Shown here piece after piece: positions 9,404 to 18,001 of a DNA stretch of 64,000 bases (its first letter is position 1; every line of letters starts with the position of its first letter). A model generated the notes under the pieces. That model made no database searches. It worked only from the letters and a program-made list of their open reading frames with translations, and was not told the DNA's origin. Both the position numbers and the translations under genes were made by a program. The stretch is from Rhodocyclales bacterium (GTDB taxonomy: Bacteria; Pseudomonadota; Gammaproteobacteria; Burkholderiales; Rhodocyclaceae), in assembly GCA_028292485.1 (NCBI GenBank), contig JAQGMG010000016.1, positions 1 through 64,000 of the forward strand, read 5' to 3'.

Positions 9404-9856
9404 TCAGTAAGTACTGCGACTATCCGAAGGTTCATTGAGCGTCAGCCAGTATGTGCCCAACTGACCGACGGCAATCAGGAACTGCTCGAAATCCACAGGC
9501 TTGCGAATATAACTATTGGCCCCCAGGCTATACGCTTCGTGGATATCCTGCGCCTCGCGTGAGGTGGTGAGCACAACGACCGGCAGCAAGGCGGTGCGCG
9601 TGTCCGCGCGAACCCGTCGCAATACCTCCAGGCCGTCGATGCGCGGCAACTTCAAATCCAGCAGTACCACGGCGGGCAGCTCCGTCACATCGCGGTCAGC
9701 GTACTGTCCCGTGCCAAAGAGATAGTCGAGCGCCTCGACACCGTCGCGTGCCACGACTATCTGGTTCGGGATGCGATGCTTGCCGAAAGCCCGCAGCGTA
9801 AGCGCTTCGTCGTCCGGGTTGTCTTCAACCAGCAAAATGGGGCGATCTGATGCCAT
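9404..9856 (-). CDS. Single-domain response regulator (Rcp1-like)
   Basis: Stand-alone receiver of 150 residues with no output domain. It has the acidic pair in LLVEDNPDDEAL, phosphoacceptor Asp67 in VVLLDLKLPRIDG, switch Thr in VVVLTTSRE and Lys in YIRKPVDF. The spaced insert between alpha2 and beta3 (DYLFGTGQYADRDVTELP) is characteristic of the Rcp1 class that partners phytochrome-like or hybrid histidine kinases. It is divergent from the HD-GYP gene that heads the che cluster; no cognate kinase is adjacent. Whether it acts with the che proteins is unknown. Confidence 0.88.
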   Translation of the reverse strand: MASDRPILLVEDNPDDEALTLRAFGKHRIPNQIVVARDGVEALDYLFGTGQYADRDVTELPAVVLLDLKLPRIDGLEVLRRVRADTRTALLPVVVLTTSREAQDIHEAYSLGANSYIRKPVDFEQFLIAVGQLGTYWLTLNEPSDSRSTY

Positions 9857-9976
9857 AAGTCTTCAGTCGGTCTTCGATAGCAATGCGGTTTGTGTGCCGC
9901 ATTGTAAGCGTTCTTGCAGCTTACGTTGAAAGACCACGTAACCGACCGGCGGCGGTCGGCGATTTGTAATCTCGCC

Positions 9977-10004
9977 TAAATAAGGCACGCTGCTGTGCCG
10001 TTAA
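9977..10004 (+). promoter_or_regulatory. Candidate sigma-28 (FliA)-like promoter upstream of the HD-GYP/che genes
   Basis: TAAA (9977-9980), 16 bases, GCCGTTAA (9997-10004), one base off the GCCGATAA consensus. The spacer is one base longer than the usual 15. It lies about 125 bases before the HD-GYP start in the 272-base divergent gap, which otherwise holds two GC-rich inverted repeats (9904-9924 and 9942-9959). Confidence 0.4.
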
Positions 10005-10128
10005 GAGTTCTGGTAGGGGAAATAGACCGGGCCAGGGTGTCCTCGGTATTGCCAGTCTGTTCCTTCGATAGATCCGAGGCAGCGCTTTCATCAGGCCTGA
10101 CTTCGACACATATCTCGCGGAGTTAACC

Positions 10129-11478
10129 ATGAGCGCTTTACCGAGTGTGCCGTCGCAAGCCAACCGACATTTTCTTGAGGCGGTCGTCAATTTGTCCGAG
10201 ACTCAGGAAATTGCTCTGAGCGAAGACGTCTATTCCGAAAAAGGAGTGAAGCTTCTCGCCCGTGGCGCAAAGGTTTCGGCGGCAATGTATGCCAAAGTAA
10301 TAAGCCACAAACTGGTCAAGCCGATCGAAGTCTGTATTTCTGCAGGCGATCCGCCCTCGGGCGCCATGCTTGTGCGCGTTGCCGAACAGGTGCTCGATGA
10401 ATTGCCCTTGCTGGCGGGTATCTGCAGCTGGACGCAGGGCCGCGTAACGCCAATGGGCATGCTGTCAAAATGCAAATTGAGTGCTTCGGCAGGGACGCTT
10501 CTTGCCGTGGCATTTTCCCGCTCGGAGAACGCCGCCCGACATGCGGTGATGACCTCCTTGATTGCGATGGGCATTGCCAATGCCTATCGCTACAACGACT
10601 CGCAGCTCATGGCTGCCATGTGTCTTGGCGGCTTGTTTCACGATGTAGGCGAACTGTATGTCGATCCCGCAGTCCTGGGGGGCGGCAAGCTCACGGCTAC
10701 CCAGTGGATGAGCTATGCCTCGCATCCGATCATCGGTGCAGCGTTGGCACGCGAGGTGTGCGGGTTTGATTCGACCACACAGCGCGCCATCCTCGAACAT
10801 CATGAATATGCCGATGGGTTTGGCTATCCGCGGAGCTTGCGTGCGCAAGCCATATCGCCGGCTGGCCGCATCCTGTCGCTGGCAGAAATACTATCGGCGC
10901 TGGTTCAGAAGCCGGCGGCTTTCAGCCGTATCGACATCGCACTCAAGATCATGCCAGGTGAGCACGAGCCGGAGCTCGTCACCCTGGTCAATGAGCTGCT
11001 GCGCGATGCTCGTCTTGCGAGTCCGGACAAGGTCGAAGCCTTGCAGCACGATGTGAATGCCAACGTGCATTCCGTGTTCCTGCGCATTGCCGACGTGTTG
11101 GCGGTCTACGATGAATTGATGTCCAAAACGAGTGCTGCGACACCTGCCGTAAGAGCGATCCTGGACGAGGCGTTTGATCGTTTTGCCGAAGTGCAGAAGG
11201 CCTTTGCCAGCACGGGGGTGACTGGACTGGCGTCGCTCGATGGCATATTGGACGAGGATGAGCTCGATGAGTCGCGTTTTGAAGCGCATTGCGTATTCAA
11301 CGAGATCGCATGGCGTCTTCAGCGACTCTCGCGCGAGCTGGTATTGAAGGCCGGCAAGATGAGCGAAGGTGAATCCAGGGCCTTGCTGAGGATGGCCAAC
11401 GCACTTGCGGGAACCCCCGAGCCTGTCGTCGAGGAAATGCAAGACATTGCGCAAGACGCAGCTGTTGAGCCTTCATAG
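10129..11478 (+). CDS. HD-GYP domain protein at the head of the che cluster
   Basis: Probable cyclic-di-GMP phosphodiesterase or c-di-GMP sensor. The 449-residue protein has an N-terminal region of about 130 residues (EIALSEDVYSEKGVKLLARG resembles domains that precede HD-GYP), then the HD-GYP core: His138, HD at 171-172 in LFHDVGELYV, SHP near 198-200, HHE at 224-226 and GFGYP at 230-234. The usual Lys of HDxGK is Glu175. The C-terminal 200 residues are helical with no domain I recognise. No transmembrane segment is seen. It is transcribed with cheR 72 bases downstream. A role in linking chemosensory signalling to c-di-GMP is inference. Confidence 0.8.
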   Translation: MSALPSVPSQANRHFLEAVVNLSETQEIALSEDVYSEKGVKLLARGAKVSAAMYAKVISHKLVKPIEVCISAGDPPSGAMLVRVAEQVLDELPLLAGICSWTQGRVTPMGMLSKCKLSASAGTLLAVAFSRSENAARHAVMTSLIAMGIANAYRYNDSQLMAAMCLGGLFHDVGELYVDPAVLGGGKLTATQWMSYASHPIIGAALAREVCGFDSTTQRAILEHHEYADGFGYPRSLRAQAISPAGRILSLAEILSALVQKPAAFSRIDIALKIMPGEHEPELVTLVNELLRDARLASPDKVEALQHDVNANVHSVFLRIADVLAVYDELMSKTSAATPAVRAILDEAFDRFAEVQKAFASTGVTGLASLDGILDEDELDESRFEAHCVFNEIAWRLQRLSRELVLKAGKMSEGESRALLRMANALAGTPEPVVEEMQDIAQDAAVEPS

Positions 11479-11550
11479 AACCGTCGATTGTCTGTAGTCG
11501 CTTCGCACAAGGTTTTGCAGGGGGAAGAGTTTGAATAATGGGGGAACGAC

Positions 11551-12546
11551 TTGACCGAAGAGAAAAAGGTGGCAGATGCCCGGCGGGGTGCAGACTTTTC
11601 TGCAAGCATGCGGCCGCCATTGGCGAGGCCCACATTGCCGGCCGCTTTTCTGGCTTCAGCCGCGCCCGTGCAAAACAGAATTGACATCGGTCTTCGCGAA
11701 TTCGAATACACGGAGCGCGACTTCGAACGCGTCCGGGCCTTGATCTACAAGCGGGCGGGTATCTCGCTCACATCTGCCAAGCAGGACATGGTTTATAGCC
11801 GACTGGCGCGTCGCTTGCGTTTGAAGAAAATGACTTTCTTCCGCGAGTATCTCGATGCACTGGAACGCAATAGCGACCCGGAGGAATGGGAAGCTTTTGT
11901 GAATGCGCTGACGACCAATCTGACGTCTTTCTTTCGTGAAGCCCATCACTTTGAAATTCTCGCAGCAAACTTGCGCAAGATCAGCGAAAAGCGGCCTCTC
12001 AAGATATGGTGCAACGCGGCCTCCACGGGAGAGGAGCCGTATTCCCTTGCCATAACTGCTTGCGAAGCGTTTGGCACGATGACGCCTCCTGTGCAGATCA
12101 TCGCTTCGGATCTGGATACGAATGTCTTGAAGCATGGTGAGAAGGGTATCTATGCTGCTGAACGCGTCGAACGCATGGAGCCAGCACGGCTGCAGAAATT
12201 CTTCTTGTATGGCGGTATCGGCGATCAGGCCGGCTCGGTGCGCGTGCGGCCTGAGTTGCAGCGCCTGATCAGCTTCCGGCAAATCAACCTGCTGGACCCG
12301 CGCTGGAATGTGCAAGGGCCTTTCGACGCGATTTTCTGTCGCAATGTCATGATCTATTTCGACAAGCCGACGCAGTACACAATCCTGGAGCGATTTGCGC
12401 CCTTGCTGCGTCCAGACGGCCTGCTCTACGCCGGCCATTCGGAGAATTTCATGCATGCCGCCAGGATATTCCGTTCGATTGGCCGGACGGTTTACGCCAA
12501 AGCAGAAATTTCTGCCGAGTCTGCCAGCAAGAGCGGTGCAGCATGA
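11551..12546 (+). CDS. cheR: Chemoreceptor methyltransferase CheR
   Basis: Methylates glutamates of chemoreceptors using S-adenosylmethionine. The 331-residue protein has the N-terminal helical domain (FEYTERDFERVRALIYKRAG), TTNLTSFFREAHHF, the SAM-binding motif WCNAASTGEEPYSLAIT and GPFDAIFCRNVMIYFDKPTQ. The start is uncertain: TTG 11551 after GGGGGAACGAC, or ATG 11608, which removes a poorly conserved leader. No receptor gene is nearby, so its substrates are encoded elsewhere. It ends in ATGA just before cheB. Confidence 0.93.
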   Translation: MTEEKKVADARRGADFSASMRPPLARPTLPAAFLASAAPVQNRIDIGLREFEYTERDFERVRALIYKRAGISLTSAKQDMVYSRLARRLRLKKMTFFREYLDALERNSDPEEWEAFVNALTTNLTSFFREAHHFEILAANLRKISEKRPLKIWCNAASTGEEPYSLAITACEAFGTMTPPVQIIASDLDTNVLKHGEKGIYAAERVERMEPARLQKFFLYGGIGDQAGSVRVRPELQRLISFRQINLLDPRWNVQGPFDAIFCRNVMIYFDKPTQYTILERFAPLLRPDGLLYAGHSENFMHAARIFRSIGRTVYAKAEISAESASKSGAA

Positions 12547-12610
12547 AAACGCCTTCGCCGCCGATGATCAGGCATCTGGCATGGCGGCGCGGCCGGCTGT
12601 GGCTGAAAAC

Positions 12611-13678
12611 ATGAAAATAAAAGTCCTCGTCGTGGACGATTCTGCAGCCGTGCGTTTGATGCTGAGCGAAATCATCGGCTCGGCGTCCGACATGCAGGTG
12701 GTCGGGCAGGCGGCCGACGAGGTACAGGCACGCCTGGCGATAGCGGAGAAACGCCCTGACGTGATCACGCTAAATGTCGGTATGTCATCGATGAAAGGGC
12801 TCGATTTTCTGACCGCGTTGATGCGCGAGCGGCCCATGCCGGTGCTGGTCATTGCAGAAGCCAGCGCGCATGGATCGAAGTTGGCGTTGCGCGCGGTCGA
12901 GCTCGGCGCCATCGATTTCGTCGCAAGGCCCTATACCCTGGCATCGAGTTCTGGCCGTGCTGCGGCAGAAGGGATACGCGACCGCTTGCGTGAGGCTTAT
13001 CAGTCGCGCGCTGCGCTCAGGTCGGGCAGCGTGGGCAGGCCCGCCGCAGCGGAGCCCGTGCTCAAGCAACTGGCGCCCGCTTCAGCGTTGCTGGAGAAAG
13101 TGATATTCATCGGGGCATCGACGGGTGGAACCGAGGCGATCCGCGAGGTGCTGACGCCCTTGCCGGCCGAGATGCCGCCCATCCTGATCGTGCAGCACAT
13201 GCCGGAATTATTTACTGCATCGTTTGCCAAACGCCTGGATAGTCTGGCGCGGGTGAGGGTCAAAGAGGCAGAGCACGACGAACCGATCAAGCCGGGTACC
13301 GCCTATCTGGCGCCAGGTCATTCCCACTTATCAGTGAAAAGAGGGGCGGGTGGTTTGGTCTGCGAGCTGTCGGATGGTCCTCCGGTAAATCGCCATAGAC
13401 CCTCGGTGGACGTATTGTTCCTGTCTGCAGCGAGAATTCTGGGCCCCAAGGCTTTGGGAATATTGCTTACGGGGATGGGAAAGGACGGCGCTCAAGGTAT
13501 GCTCGCGATGCGCCAGGCGGGTGCCTGGACGGTCGCTCAGGACCAGGATACTTGCGTGGTATGGGGTATGCCACGCGAAGCAATGCTGATCGGTGGTGCG
13601 CAGGAAGTAGCCGCGTTGAAAAGTATTCCCGATTTACTATTGCAGCGTTTGCGTTCGGGGGAACGAAGAGCGGCATGA
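12611..13678 (+). CDS. cheB: Chemoreceptor methylesterase CheB with degenerate receiver
   Basis: Removes methyl groups from, or deamidates, receptors. The C-terminal catalytic domain is intact: Ser170 in FIGASTGGTEAI, His196 in IVQHMPELF and the Asp in LLTGMGKDGAQGM. The receiver keeps the acidic pair (VVDDSA, residues 9-10) but the phosphoacceptor position reads TLNVGMSSMKG with Asn55, the switch Ser/Thr is Ala82 (VIAEAS), and the conserved Lys is Arg106 (FVARPY). It therefore looks unable to be activated by phosphorylation in the usual way. I use ATG 12611; ATG 12581 is an alternative adding ten residues. Confidence 0.92.
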   Translation: MKIKVLVVDDSAAVRLMLSEIIGSASDMQVVGQAADEVQARLAIAEKRPDVITLNVGMSSMKGLDFLTALMRERPMPVLVIAEASAHGSKLALRAVELGAIDFVARPYTLASSSGRAAAEGIRDRLREAYQSRAALRSGSVGRPAAAEPVLKQLAPASALLEKVIFIGASTGGTEAIREVLTPLPAEMPPILIVQHMPELFTASFAKRLDSLARVRVKEAEHDEPIKPGTAYLAPGHSHLSVKRGAGGLVCELSDGPPVNRHRPSVDVLFLSAARILGPKALGILLTGMGKDGAQGMLAMRQAGAWTVAQDQDTCVVWGMPREAMLIGGAQEVAALKSIPDLLLQRLRSGERRAA

Positions 13679-13716
13679 AAGATCGGGCAGGCGGAACAGC
13701 AGCCAGCAAATAAGCC

Positions 13717-13744
13717 TAAAGGCACCGCGCTTTTGAGACGATAA
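13717..13744 (+). promoter_or_regulatory. Candidate sigma-28-like promoter before the STAS gene
   Basis: TAAA (13717-13720), 16 bases, GACGATAA (13737-13744), one mismatch from GCCGATAA. It lies about 60 bases upstream of the STAS start and, like the site at 9977, begins CCTAAA. Confidence 0.4.
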
Positions 13745-13802
13745 TCCTGCCATATGTCATGGTTTCAAATGTTTTACAGAGAGAGTTTTACGGAGATAGC
13801 TC

Positions 13803-14108
13803 ATGGACACGAATGTGACAGTGAATGATAGTTCGGCCACACTTAGCCTCGCCGGCCGGTTCGACTTTAAGGCACATCGCGAGTTTCGCGAGGCGGTGGA
13901 GAAGCTGCTGCAACAGTCGATCGGGCGTGCAGTACAGGTGGACATGAAAGAAGTGTCGTACCTGGACAGCTCGGCGCTCGGGATGTTGCTGATGTTGCGC
14001 GACAAGGCCAAGGCGGCCAGCCGCGATGTAGCGCTGGTAGGCGTGAATGGCAATGTGCGCCAAGTACTAGATATTGCAAATTTCTCGAAGCTGTTCAGTA
14101 TCAACTGA
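13803..14108 (+). CDS. STAS-domain protein (anti-sigma factor antagonist-like)
   Basis: A 101-residue single STAS domain: LSLAGRFDFKAHREFREAVE, then the signature YLDSSALGMLLMLRDKA, in which a serine is the usual kinase target, and the end FSKLFSIN. Family members control anti-sigma kinases or act as switchable binding modules. No cognate anti-sigma kinase or phosphatase gene is visible here. The gene is placed between cheB and cheV and is followed by a hairpin, so it may be its own transcription unit. Its target is unknown. Confidence 0.85.
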   Translation: MDTNVTVNDSSATLSLAGRFDFKAHREFREAVEKLLQQSIGRAVQVDMKEVSYLDSSALGMLLMLRDKAKAASRDVALVGVNGNVRQVLDIANFSKLFSIN

Positions 14109-14114
14109 TTTTCT

Positions 14115-14136
14115 GCGAGGCCGATTCCGGCCTCGC
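14115..14136 (+). terminator. Hairpin after the STAS gene
   Basis: GCGAGGCCG, loop ATTC, CGGCCTCGC: a nine-pair perfect stem starting seven bases after the stop codon. There is no T-run after it, so termination efficiency is uncertain. Confidence 0.55.
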
Positions 14137-14596
14137 ATCTGTACTTCCTCCCTTATTTCCATCGTGGTTTCCGCCGCGAGTTTTGCGTGACAGTGTCGAG
14201 TCACGTCTTGCCTCCGCCGAGCTGGCCCGCCATGCCGGTTGCCGTGACTCAAGTTGTGTCATTCGCAGACCGATAAACCGATCATTGATGCTCGGCGCCT
14301 TGCCATGCGCGAAGTGTCTTTTTTGTCACACAGGAAGTGGGCTTTGTGCAACCGGCCGGCGTGGCGATGCGATCAGCGTGAATTTGCACGAGGTATTGGC
14401 TCCCTGTGCCGCAGAAGGCCCACCGTTAGGAGCAGCCGACAGGATCGCGGGCCGGCGAATGACGTGTTTGCATGCTTAAGTTTGTGGAACGGGAGCCGTA
14501 AAACCTCTTGGGTTGATGATGTTTTGAAGTACTTGCAGCAGCTGATTACGGCTGGCACTCACAGCTCATCAAACGGAACTCAGTACGGAGATCGCA
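14137..14596 (+). promoter_or_regulatory. Long gap before cheV with a candidate sigma-28-like site
   Basis: No convincing gene lies in these 460 bases; the short open frames do not resemble known proteins. At 14249-14276 there is TCAAGTTG, giving 16 bases between TCAA and ACCGATAA, near the FliA consensus and with the same spacer as the two other candidates. If used it would give a leader of about 310 bases before cheV. The gap could also hide an unrecognised small RNA. Confidence 0.35.
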
Positions 14597-15559
14597 ATGT
14601 CGGAACTGTTGAAGAACATTGATGCCAGGACGCGGCTTGCGGGAACCAACAAGCTGGAGATCCTGCTATTCACCCTCGGGATGGATGCCAGGACCGGCCG
14701 TCGTGAAAGCTTCGGCATCAATGTGTTCAAGGTGCGTGAAGTCATGAAGACGCCACCGATTACCGCGGCCCCGGACATGCAGAAGGGCGTGGAGGGCATG
14801 GTGTCACTGCGCGGGCAACTCGTTCCGGTTGTCGATCTGTCGCGCTACTGCGGCATTGATCCCGACGGTAAGCGCAACATCATGATCGTGACCGAATACA
14901 ACGGGCACACACAGGGTTTTCTCGTCGAAGGCGTCGATACCATCTTGCGCCTGGACTGGTCGCAAATGCGCGTGCCGCCCAACATGCTGACCTCACGGCT
15001 CGGCGGGCTGGTTACTGCGGTGACGGAGCTCGAACAGGACAAGCTGATCATGATGCTTGACGTCGAGCGCGTCTTGTCCGAGACGACGCAGTACGACGAA
15101 GAAAGTACTTTCAAGGACATCGAATCTCTCGGCCGCGACTTCACTGTCTTTTACGCCGACGACTCTTCGGTTGCGCGCAGGCAGATCGAACGCACGCTCA
15201 CTGCCCTGGGTTTGCGCAGCGTCGGGGCCGTGAATGGCCGGGCCGCCTGGGAGGAACTGGAAAAAATTGCCATACATGCCGAGCTGACCGGCCGCAAGGT
15301 ATGGGAAATGGTGCATCTGGTGCTGACTGACGTCGAGATGCCCGAAATGGACGGTTACATCCTTACCAAGAAGATCAAATCGGATGCGCGCTTCGATGGC
15401 GTGCCGGTTCTCATGCACTCATCGCTTTCATCCATGTCGAATCAGACACTGGGCAAATCGGTTGGCGTAGATGCCTATGTGCCGAAGTTCGAGCCGCACC
15501 GCCTTGCCGATGCAATACGCGCGATGCTGGCGCCCGAAAGCATCAACATGGCGGCCTGA
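14597..15559 (+). CDS. cheV: CheV coupling protein (first of two)
   Basis: CheV joins a CheW-like domain, which couples receptors to CheA, to a receiver domain that allows phosphorylation-controlled coupling. The 320-residue protein has the CheW part at about 15-170 ([46 protein letters not shown]) and the receiver at about 185-315 with the acidic pair in FYADDSSVA, phosphoacceptor in [12 protein letters not shown] and Lys in AYVPKFEP. All receiver residues are present. The start has GGAG five bases upstream. It is about half identical by eye to the next gene, indicating tandem duplication. Confidence 0.95.
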   Translation: MSELLKNIDARTRLAGTNKLEILLFTLGMDARTGRRESFGINVFKVREVMKTPPITAAPDMQKGVEGMVSLRGQLVPVVDLSRYCGIDPDGKRNIMIVTEYNGHTQGFLVEGVDTILRLDWSQMRVPPNMLTSRLGGLVTAVTELEQDKLIMMLDVERVLSETTQYDEESTFKDIESLGRDFTVFYADDSSVARRQIERTLTALGLRSVGAVNGRAAWEELEKIAIHAELTGRKVWEMVHLVLTDVEMPEMDGYILTKKIKSDARFDGVPVLMHSSLSSMSNQTLGKSVGVDAYVPKFEPHRLADAIRAMLAPESINMAA

Positions 15560-15619
15560 TGACATGCACAATGAATATGCGGGAAATGACTCAATCCGAG
15601 TCGGCAGTGCGAGGTAAGC

Positions 15620-16567
15620 ATGGAACGAGCTAACGATAATCTGCTGGATGCAGTCGACGCCAGGACAAAACTGGCCGGCTCCAATCGCATGGAGATCCTG
15701 CTGTTCTCGCTGGGTACCAGCGAGATATTCGGCATCAACGTCTTCAAGGTGCGCGAAGTATCCAAGGCGCCCTTCATCACCAAGTCACCAAACATGCCGC
15801 TTGGCGTGGAAGGCCTGATCTCGCTGCGTGGCAACGTCATTCCGGTGCTGTCGCTGGCCAAGGTGATCGGCATCGCGCGGCCGGGCCAGCCACTTGGCGG
15901 CTCGATGATGGTTACCGAGTACAGCAAACGCACGCTGGGCTTCCTGGTGCAGGAGGTGGATCGCATTATTCGCGTCGATTGGGACAAGGTGCGGCAGCCC
16001 GACAATATGCTGGCGACATCCAATAGTTTCATTACGGCCATCACCGATCTGCCCGATGGCAAGCTGGTATCCATTCTGGACGTCGAAACGATTCTCGCCC
16101 AGACCTTCGGTGAAGCGCCCGTCGGATTGATTGCACCGATTGAAAAAGGGGGCGAGGTCAACGTCTTCTTCGTCGATGACTCGGCGGTTGCACGCAAGAA
16201 AATCGCAGAAGTGATGGACAAGCTTGGCGTCCATCACAAGCATGCTCTGAATGGACTTGAAGCCTGGACGAGGCTGGAAGGCATGGCTGCTCATGCGCAC
16301 CAGCAGAAACGTCACCTCTGCGACGAGCTGACGATGATCCTCGTCGATGCCGAAATGCCCGAGATGGATGGCTACGTGTTGACGCGCAATATCAAGAGCG
16401 ACCCGCGATTCGACGGTATTCCCGTTGTCATGCATTCGTCGCTCTCGTCAGAGGCGAATCGCTCGATGGGCAAGTCCGTCGGTGTAGATGCCTACGTTGC
16501 AAAATTTGATGCGGAAGTGCTTGCCGATACGCTGCGCCCGTACCTCCAGAGAGCTAACCGAGACTAA
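15620..16567 (+). CDS. cheV: CheV coupling protein (second of two)
   Basis: Paralogue of the preceding gene, 315 residues, with CheW domain ([47 protein letters not shown]) and receiver ([13 protein letters not shown], phosphoacceptor in [12 protein letters not shown], Lys in AYVAKFDAE). Both copies share the receiver ending MHSSLSS followed by a [10 protein letters not shown] stretch. The interval between them is 60 bases. With no cheW gene in the window, these two proteins are the only separate couplers for the CheA encoded downstream. Confidence 0.95.
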   Translation: MERANDNLLDAVDARTKLAGSNRMEILLFSLGTSEIFGINVFKVREVSKAPFITKSPNMPLGVEGLISLRGNVIPVLSLAKVIGIARPGQPLGGSMMVTEYSKRTLGFLVQEVDRIIRVDWDKVRQPDNMLATSNSFITAITDLPDGKLVSILDVETILAQTFGEAPVGLIAPIEKGGEVNVFFVDDSAVARKKIAEVMDKLGVHHKHALNGLEAWTRLEGMAAHAHQQKRHLCDELTMILVDAEMPEMDGYVLTRNIKSDPRFDGIPVVMHSSLSSEANRSMGKSVGVDAYVAKFDAEVLADTLRPYLQRANRD

Positions 16568-16581
16568 ACCGGAGAACAGTC

Positions 16582-16983
16582 ATGTCGGATCCAAAAATGA
16601 AATTCCTCGTTGTAGATGACTTCTCGACCATGCGTCGCATCGTTCGCAATCTGCTCAAAGAGCTGGGCTACACCAATGTCGACGAGGCTGAAGACGGCGT
16701 GGTGGCCATGCAAAAGCTCACTGCGGGCGGCTTCGATTTCGTCGTCAGCGACTGGAACATGCCAAATATGACAGGCATCGAGCTGCTCAAGGCGATTCGC
16801 GCCAATGCCCAGCTTGCGCATCTGCCGTTGCTCATGATTACGGCCGAAGCGAAAAAGGAAAACATCATCGAGGCGGCGCAAGCGGGGGCGTCGGGCTACA
16901 TCGTCAAGCCTTTCACGGCGGCGACGCTGGCCGAAAAGCTCGCGAAGATTTTCGAGAAGCTCGACAAGAAAGCGGCTGCCTGA
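16582..16983 (+). CDS. cheY: Chemotaxis response regulator CheY
   Basis: Diffusible receiver that carries the signal from CheA to the flagellar switch. The 133-residue protein has [18 protein letters not shown], phosphoacceptor in [12 protein letters not shown], switch Thr in [12 protein letters not shown] and Lys in [12 protein letters not shown]. These are the E. coli CheY motifs with only small changes, so it should bind FliM and CheZ. It follows the second cheV by 14 bases and precedes cheZ. Confidence 0.96.
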   Translation: MSDPKMKFLVVDDFSTMRRIVRNLLKELGYTNVDEAEDGVVAMQKLTAGGFDFVVSDWNMPNMTGIELLKAIRANAQLAHLPLLMITAEAKKENIIEAAQAGASGYIVKPFTAATLAEKLAKIFEKLDKKAAA

Positions 16984-17036
16984 TCAGGCCCAACTTTGAA
17001 ATAAGTCACTGACATAAAGAATTCAGGAGTTGGGCC

Positions 17037-17978
17037 ATGACCAAGCGGCTAAAAGCAGAAGAAGTGGGCGACAACGGCGACCTTCAAGCCCTTTTTGATT
17101 CGATCGCCGATCAGGAAGGAAAGCCATTGCCACAAGCACAGCCACAGCTGGAAGTTGTTGCGTCTGCAAACGGGGCGGGGGACTCGGATGATCTGCAAAC
17201 CTTGTTCGACAGCGTGGCGAACGCCAAATCTGTCAGGCCTGCAAAGATGACAGCCGTTCGAAACGACGAGGCTGGCGACTCGCCAGACCTGGAAGCACTG
17301 TTCGACGAAGTGGCCGAGAGCAGCGCAGCGGCATCGATTGCCTCGAATCATGCGCCGGGTACGCCCGAGGCGCGCCAGGAAAAAGTATTCCACCGTGTCG
17401 GCCAGATGACACGGCTCTTGCACGACACCATTCGTGAACTCGGCTATGACCGCATGATTTCCGAGACAGCCCAGAAGCTGCCCGATGCGCGCCAACGCCT
17501 GTCATATATTTCGCAGATGACCGAACAGGCGGCCAGTCGTGTGCTCAATGCCACTGACATTGCCAAGCCTATCCAGGACCGCGTCGAGCAGAACTCGACG
17601 GCCCTGCATGCGCGCTGGGAAAAGCTGTATGCCAAACAATTGTCGGTAGAAGATTTCAAGGCCTTGGCCAGTGAAACGCGAAACTTCTTCAACCAGACCT
17701 CACTGGATAGCCGGGTGGTTAATGCGCAGCTCATGGAAATCATGATGGCGCAGGATTTCCAGGACTTGACTGGCCAGGTGATCAAGAAGATCGTCGATAT
17801 GGCCGCGACACTGGAAACGGAATTGCTCAAGGTGCTGATCGAAGTGGTACCGGAAGATAAGCGCACACCGAGCAACGAGGGGTTGCTCAATGGGCCGGTC
17901 ATCAATGCCGAAGGGCGTTCTGACGTGGTGACAGGACAGGAGCAGGTCGATGATCTGCTCGAAAGTCTCGGATTCTGA
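17037..17978 (+). CDS. cheZ: CheY-P phosphatase CheZ with repeated N-terminal motif
   Basis: Dephosphorylates CheY-P. The C-terminal two thirds of the 313 residues is a normal CheZ: long helical region, active-site stretch MMAQDFQDLTGQVIKKIVDM and the C-terminal CheY-binding tail QVDDLLESLGF. The first 105 residues are an extension with three similar motifs: GDNGDLQALFDSIA (11-24), GDSDDLQTLFDSVA (48-61) and GDSPDLEALFDEVA (80-93), joined by Ala/Gln/Pro-rich linkers. They resemble the protein's own CheY-binding tail (L-L/F-D-S-L/I). Start ATG 17037 follows AGGAGTTGGGCC. Identity is sure; the meaning of the repeats is inference. Confidence 0.94.
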   Translation: MTKRLKAEEVGDNGDLQALFDSIADQEGKPLPQAQPQLEVVASANGAGDSDDLQTLFDSVANAKSVRPAKMTAVRNDEAGDSPDLEALFDEVAESSAAASIASNHAPGTPEARQEKVFHRVGQMTRLLHDTIRELGYDRMISETAQKLPDARQRLSYISQMTEQAASRVLNATDIAKPIQDRVEQNSTALHARWEKLYAKQLSVEDFKALASETRNFFNQTSLDSRVVNAQLMEIMMAQDFQDLTGQVIKKIVDMAATLETELLKVLIEVVPEDKRTPSNEGLLNGPVINAEGRSDVVTGQEQVDDLLESLGF

Positions 17979-18001
17979 TCGTCGCATTACTGGAGCTGAA
18001 A

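Noticed and set aside
9942..9959. GC-rich inverted repeat CCGACC-GGCGGC-GGTCGG as a terminator
   Set aside because: It lies in a divergent promoter region and has no T-run; no clear role.
14183..14622. Two overlapping frames of about 100-120 codons in the gap before cheV
   Set aside because: No ribosome binding site, no conserved-looking segment, and one overlaps the cheV start.
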